Source: Luteipulveratus halotolerans (GTDB lineage: Bacteria > Actinomycetota > Actinomycetes > Actinomycetales > Dermatophilaceae). Taken from it: a stretch of DNA of 64,000 bases. Numbering within the stretch: position 1 is the stretch's first letter; each line of letters opens with the position of its first letter. Under the pieces are notes generated by a model. It had not been told where the DNA came from. It saw nothing but the letters and a program-made list of their open reading frames with translations, and ran no database searches. Made by a program: the position numbers and the translations under genes. Shown one piece after another: positions 60,777 through 64,000 of this stretch. The stretch covers positions 1 to 64,000 of the forward strand of contig NZ_LAIR01000003.1 in the NCBI RefSeq assembly GCF_001247745.1. The letters run 5' to 3'.

Positions 60777-62227
60777 TGGTGGCTCCTGTCATCGATCAGG
60801 CCCCGGCGCTTGGCTTCGACCAGGGCGGCAGTGGTGCGGGCCTCGGGGGGGATGGTTCGACGGCGCACGGTCTCAAGCTCGGATCGAAGGAGCTCCTGGT
60901 CGGCGCGCAAGCGCCGGCCAGCACTCCCGTCGATGCACCGCTTCAGGCCGGCGATGATCGGCTTGCCGTTCTCCGCGATCACCAGCGCGTGCCGTTCCTT
61001 CAGCTGCCGGATCTCCTCCGGCCGCAGGATCGGGATGTCCTCTCCCGAGGTCGTGCGCCCGCCCATCTGGCCGCTCTGCCAACTGGTGCGCGCCACCCGT
61101 ACCGTGCCGACGAGGTCGCTGATCTCCTGGTTGAACGCCACGTCCTTGGATCCGCCGAACATGATCAGTGTGTTGGTCAGCCCGAACAGGGCACGAGCGT
61201 CGTTCTCGCCGAAGATCGCGGCCAGCTGGCGCCACGTCTGCGCCGCGTAGATGAACGAGATCCCGAGCGCGCGTTCGTTGGCCATGCGCGTCCGCAGCGT
61301 CGGCAGGGGCGCTGTCGAGGGCAGCTCGTCCAGGCACGCCAGGAAGGTCGGGCACAGCCGTCCCCATGGCGAGCTGTTTGCGGCAGCAAGGGCGGTATCA
61401 AGGACATGCTCGGCGACCGCGGTCATCAGCGGCGAGGCGCTGGCGTACGGGTCCTCACGGCCCAGCAGATAGATCGTGCCGCCCTCGCGGATCACATGGG
61501 CGATATCAGTCGCCGGACGATCGGGTCCGGGCACGCATCTCCGTCGGATGTCCTGCTGGAAGAACAGGCTCATCGACTGCTGCACCGTGGTGATGGTGTT
61601 CCCCGCCGTGCGGTCGTCGCCGTGCAGCGCGCCGTGGAGCAGCCCGTGCCAGAAGGGCGCCGCGTGGGGGTGCTCTCGCAGGATCTCTCCTGGGTCAGTC
61701 GTGCTGAGGGGGTTCGCCACCCAGCGCAGCACGTCCTCGAGCGTTCGCCCGGTCAGCGCCGCAGCGTGGAAGTACGCCTGGAGGACCTTGGCCGCCTCGG
61801 CGGCATAGAACCTCGCCGCGTCATCGCCCTGACCGCCCTGAATCGCACCCTTGACAGTGCCCGCGGTAAACGCCTTTGCGCGCCGCTCGGCGATCATCGA
61901 GTCGACGCATCCCGCAATCGGGTCGAAGATCAGCTCGGTCAATCCCGTGGCAAGTCCGAATGGGTCAAGAACCACGCACGGGCGCCCGTCCCTACGTCGT
62001 GCGGTCAGGCTCAGCAAGAGATCGTCCAGCTTGGTCAGGGTCACCAGAGCCCCGCCTGGCGCGCCTAGCAGCGCGGGAATCAGCAGATCGAGAGTCTTAC
62101 CCGAGCCTTGTGGTCCGATCACACCGGCCGTGCGATCCCAGGGCACCCAGAGCTCCCCGCCGCGGGGCTCGTGCGCGGACCCGATCCTCCAACCCACCTG
62201 CTCTGGTTCCACACGCAGGGGCTTCAC
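60773..62227 (-). CDS. Type IV coupling protein (VirD4/TraG-like) ATPase
   Basis: 484 residues. Walker A GPQGSGKT is at 38-45 and Walker B FLACLDE at about 295-301. TRMANERALGISFIYAAQTWRQL and NTLIMFGGSKD match the VirD4/TraG core. No transmembrane helices are present in this chain; the membrane part appears to be the coupled upstream gene. It would hand the relaxase-DNA complex to the secretion channel. It overlaps both neighbours by four bases. Confidence 0.9.
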   Translation of the reverse strand: MKPLRVEPEQVGWRIGSAHEPRGGELWVPWDRTAGVIGPQGSGKTLDLLIPALLGAPGGALVTLTKLDDLLLSLTARRRDGRPCVVLDPFGLATGLTELIFDPIAGCVDSMIAERRAKAFTAGTVKGAIQGGQGDDAARFYAAEAAKVLQAYFHAAALTGRTLEDVLRWVANPLSTTDPGEILREHPHAAPFWHGLLHGALHGDDRTAGNTITTVQQSMSLFFQQDIRRRCVPGPDRPATDIAHVIREGGTIYLLGREDPYASASPLMTAVAEHVLDTALAAANSSPWGRLCPTFLACLDELPSTAPLPTLRTRMANERALGISFIYAAQTWRQLAAIFGENDARALFGLTNTLIMFGGSKDVAFNQEISDLVGTVRVARTSWQSGQMGGRTTSGEDIPILRPEEIRQLKERHALVIAENGKPIIAGLKRCIDGSAGRRLRADQELLRSELETVRRRTIPPEARTTAALVEAKRRGLIDDRSHQ

Positions 62228-62676
62228 CGGCTCGACTCCTTGCCGTACAGGTCCGGTCGGATCACCGGCGCCACCTTCCGCAGGCGCGCGCGGCCGAGCA
62301 GCTTCTCGGCCTCATCCCGGGTGGCCATCCCCCGCAGCCGGTTCGGGCCCCATCGGTCCATGGCCACCTTCGCGCCCCAGATGCTGGCCACGATCAAGAC
62401 GACCTCAACGACCGCGACGCACGTCCACAGAAGGTGTGGGCCCGCGACGTTGCGGAGACCGACCATCCCGCTGCCCGCCTCGCCGCGCACAATGCCCGGG
62501 ACGCTGGTGAACAGGTTCGCTCCGGGAACCCATGCCCAGCCTGCGCCCGACAACAGATTGGCGATCGACCGCCCAAGCTGCATGCCCAGGGCCAGCGCAA
62601 GCAACACCATCATGGCGATCGAGGCTGGGATCTCCCAGGTCCACGGGTAGGGGTCTCGCCGGCGAGATCTCTGCAT
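62224..62676 (-). CDS. Membrane partner of the coupling protein
   Basis: 150 residues with two strong transmembrane segments, at about 16-41 (IPASIAMMVLLALALGMQLG) and 82-103 (LLWTCVAVVEVVLIVASIWGA), and a basic cytoplasmic tail. The stop overlaps the coupling protein start (ATGA). In ordinary VirD4 such helices are the N-terminal part of the same chain, so this looks like a split coupling protein. Confidence 0.75.
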   Translation of the reverse strand: MQRSRRRDPYPWTWEIPASIAMMVLLALALGMQLGRSIANLLSGAGWAWVPGANLFTSVPGIVRGEAGSGMVGLRNVAGPHLLWTCVAVVEVVLIVASIWGAKVAMDRWGPNRLRGMATRDEAEKLLGRARLRKVAPVIRPDLYGKESSR

Positions 62677-62926
62677 GGTTCCTCCTAGGTCGGGTCACTC
62701 ACCTGAAGGCCCCTCCGTACTCCTGACGGACAGTCAGTCATCCCGTTTCCACCGATGGCTTTGAGGCGACCCATTCACCCGTGGTCCGAGCCCAGTCCCA
62801 CCCGCGGTCGCAGCAGGCTTATAGGGCCGTAGCTGCCCTCGTGTTCTGGTCCGGCGCCGATTGCAAGGCTCGGCGCTCGGCCGCCTGTTGCCCAGTGAAG
62901 ACGCTTGGAGCCGCACGCCCGAGTGA

Positions 62927-63523
62927 TCAGTCGCCACCGCCGCCGGTGACGCCTGTCGCACCCTTGGGCAGTTTTTGGGTGGCCATCAGGTCGAGCTGCA
63001 TGGAGTTCTTGTCGCCCTTGCAGCCGTACGTCGTGGTCGCCCAGTCGACTACCGGAGGGCAGAAGTCCTCATCGGCACCGTCCTCCATTCCGAACATCAC
63101 ATACAGCTCCTTGTCCGGATGAGCCGCCCAGCGGATCGGGACGAATGCGAACTCCCCTGAGCCGCCACCGCGCTGGGACTCCACGGCCTGGCTCAGGTCG
63201 TAGCAGACTCTCTCGCCGGCCGGCAGCGACGCCGCCGACTTGAACATGACCGAGTCGGGCCGGTTGTACTCCCACACCGTCGTGGTGGGCTTGGAGCCGT
63301 ACGCCAGGCCGGAGGTGTACAAGTCGTCGCCGTCCTGCTCGGCGACGATGTCGGGTCCGGGACCGGTGCTCTGCACGCAGTCGGTCGCCCCCGGTGCCGC
63401 GGCCGCCTTCGACGTCGCCGCCCGTTTCGGCTCGGACCCAACGGAGCCGGCGTCGTCCTCACCACATCCGGCGATCAGGAGCGCGATCGCGCTCACCGCA
63501 GTAACTGTCGTCATCGTTCGCAT
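62927..63523 (-). CDS. Secreted lipoprotein
   Basis: 198 residues. The signal ends with the lipobox LIAGC (Cys 20), and the next residues are acidic (EDDAGS). The mature domain has YDLSQAV, then FAFVPIRWAAHPDKELYVMFG, and DFCPPVVDWATTTYGCKG with two Cys likely forming a disulphide. It is anchored on the cell surface, perhaps in mating contact or exclusion. The 250-bp gap before the next gene shows nothing clear. Confidence 0.7.
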   Translation of the reverse strand: MRTMTTVTAVSAIALLIAGCGEDDAGSVGSEPKRAATSKAAAAPGATDCVQSTGPGPDIVAEQDGDDLYTSGLAYGSKPTTTVWEYNRPDSVMFKSAASLPAGERVCYDLSQAVESQRGGGSGEFAFVPIRWAAHPDKELYVMFGMEDGADEDFCPPVVDWATTTYGCKGDKNSMQLDLMATQKLPKGATGVTGGGGD

Positions 63524-63839
63524 CGGCCACTCCCATGCCTCAGTTCACACTGCGGTCTAGCCCGCGTCCGGCGGGCCGCCACAGCGTGCACAATTCGCTG
63601 TTGCAAACGACCTTGGCATACCGCGTCTGCGCTTGCCTAGGGCATCTCACGACCGCCGATCCCTGTGTGAATGAGCAGAGTGAACGGCGGTCCAGTGGCG
63701 GTTCCAACAGGGAGACGAACTGGTTGGCGAGCGGGGGTGGCCTTGCGCTGCCGCCGGACGATCCGTCACCGGTGCTCCGGTGCGGCGAGCTTCCCCGGTG
63801 CGCCACGGCCGCCGATGTCGCTCCCCTGCGTGGTCGTCG
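63524..63839. other. Intergenic region
   Basis: No credible gene or strong hairpin was seen in these 316 bases. Confidence 0.4.
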
Positions 63840-64000
63840 CTACGTCGCCTTCTTGCTTGGCTTGTCACTGACGTTGCCGACCCGCCATACCTGGAAGATG
63901 TTCTTGGCTCTCATCGTGCCGTCGTAGTCGCTGACCGCTACGCCCACCGTAGGGTTCTGCGCGCCGATCGCCTGGTGTTTCGCGGGGTCGAGCACTATCT
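63840..64000 (-). CDS. C-terminal end of a gene leaving the window
   Basis: The last 53 codons of a minus-strand frame read DPAKHQAIGAQNPTVGVAVS, then DGTMRAKNIFQVWRVGN, and end in a Lys-rich tail before TAG at 63840-63842. Position suggests another transfer gene. The family cannot be named from this part. Confidence 0.5.
   Translation of the reverse strand, partial: IVLDPAKHQAIGAQNPTVGVAVSDYDGTMRAKNIFQVWRVGNVSDKPSKKAT

Overview
This is a high-GC actinobacterial sequence that reads as most of a large conjugative plasmid or integrated plasmid. Evidence for an actinobacterium is the base composition, a WhiB-type iron-sulphur regulator, two proteins built from Lsr2 domains, an F420-type nitroreductase and frequent GTG starts. 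Genus cannot be fixed from the sequence alone. No rRNA, tRNA or CRISPR array was seen.

Layout. 1-7 kb holds a broken amino-acid permease, its divergent MarR regulator, IS481 debris and a parB-parA partition locus. Almost every gene there carries single-base frameshifts. 7-20 kb is plasmid backbone: a replication operon (ribbon-helix-helix protein plus primase-polymerase), a pseudo-M48 membrane protein, a stand-alone Lsr2 dimerisation domain and an IS21 element. The IS21 element separates a broken backbone gene from a secreted metalloprotease-lipoprotein pair. 20-22 kb is remnants. 22.16-32.28 kb is a composite-transposon-like block: two nearly identical IS256 copies in the same orientation flank redox and detoxification cargo (alpha/beta hydrolase, old yellow enzyme, short-chain dehydrogenase, nitroreductase-cupin fusion, NmrA protein, MarR). 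Genes at both cargo edges are cut by the IS copies.

33-38 kb is a second stress and detoxification cargo: TetR with a very long palindromic operator, aldehyde dehydrogenase, a 14-helix MFS pump, and a RidA/HxlR pair. 38.5-40 kb joins a Tn554-type recombinase remnant to a ParB-like remnant. 40-51 kb is backbone again: an Orc1/Cdc6-like AAA ATPase, ArsR, and an operon of three regulators (zinc-ribbon protein, HTH-WhiB, HTH-Lsr2 C-terminal domain). It continues with a CPBP protease, a ParB-like protein and a DUF932 protein. Several of these genes share upstream motifs, and the block resembles a conjugation leading region because it abuts a candidate oriT at 51.15 kb. 51-64 kb is the transfer region: a 2,006-residue MobF relaxase-helicase fused to a DnaG-like primase core, a helicase IV homologue, a DUF4913-like protein, a coupling protein with a separately encoded membrane segment, and a lipoprotein.

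Together the backbone provides replication, partition and DNA mobilisation, while IS-borne cargo supplies electrophile, nitro-compound and aldehyde detoxification under MarR and TetR control. The most novel-looking points are the Lsr2 half-proteins, the relaxase-primase fusion, the repeated leading-region motifs, a three-copy palindrome that may be the partition site, and in-frame short tandem repeats near the N-termini of several transposon cargo genes.
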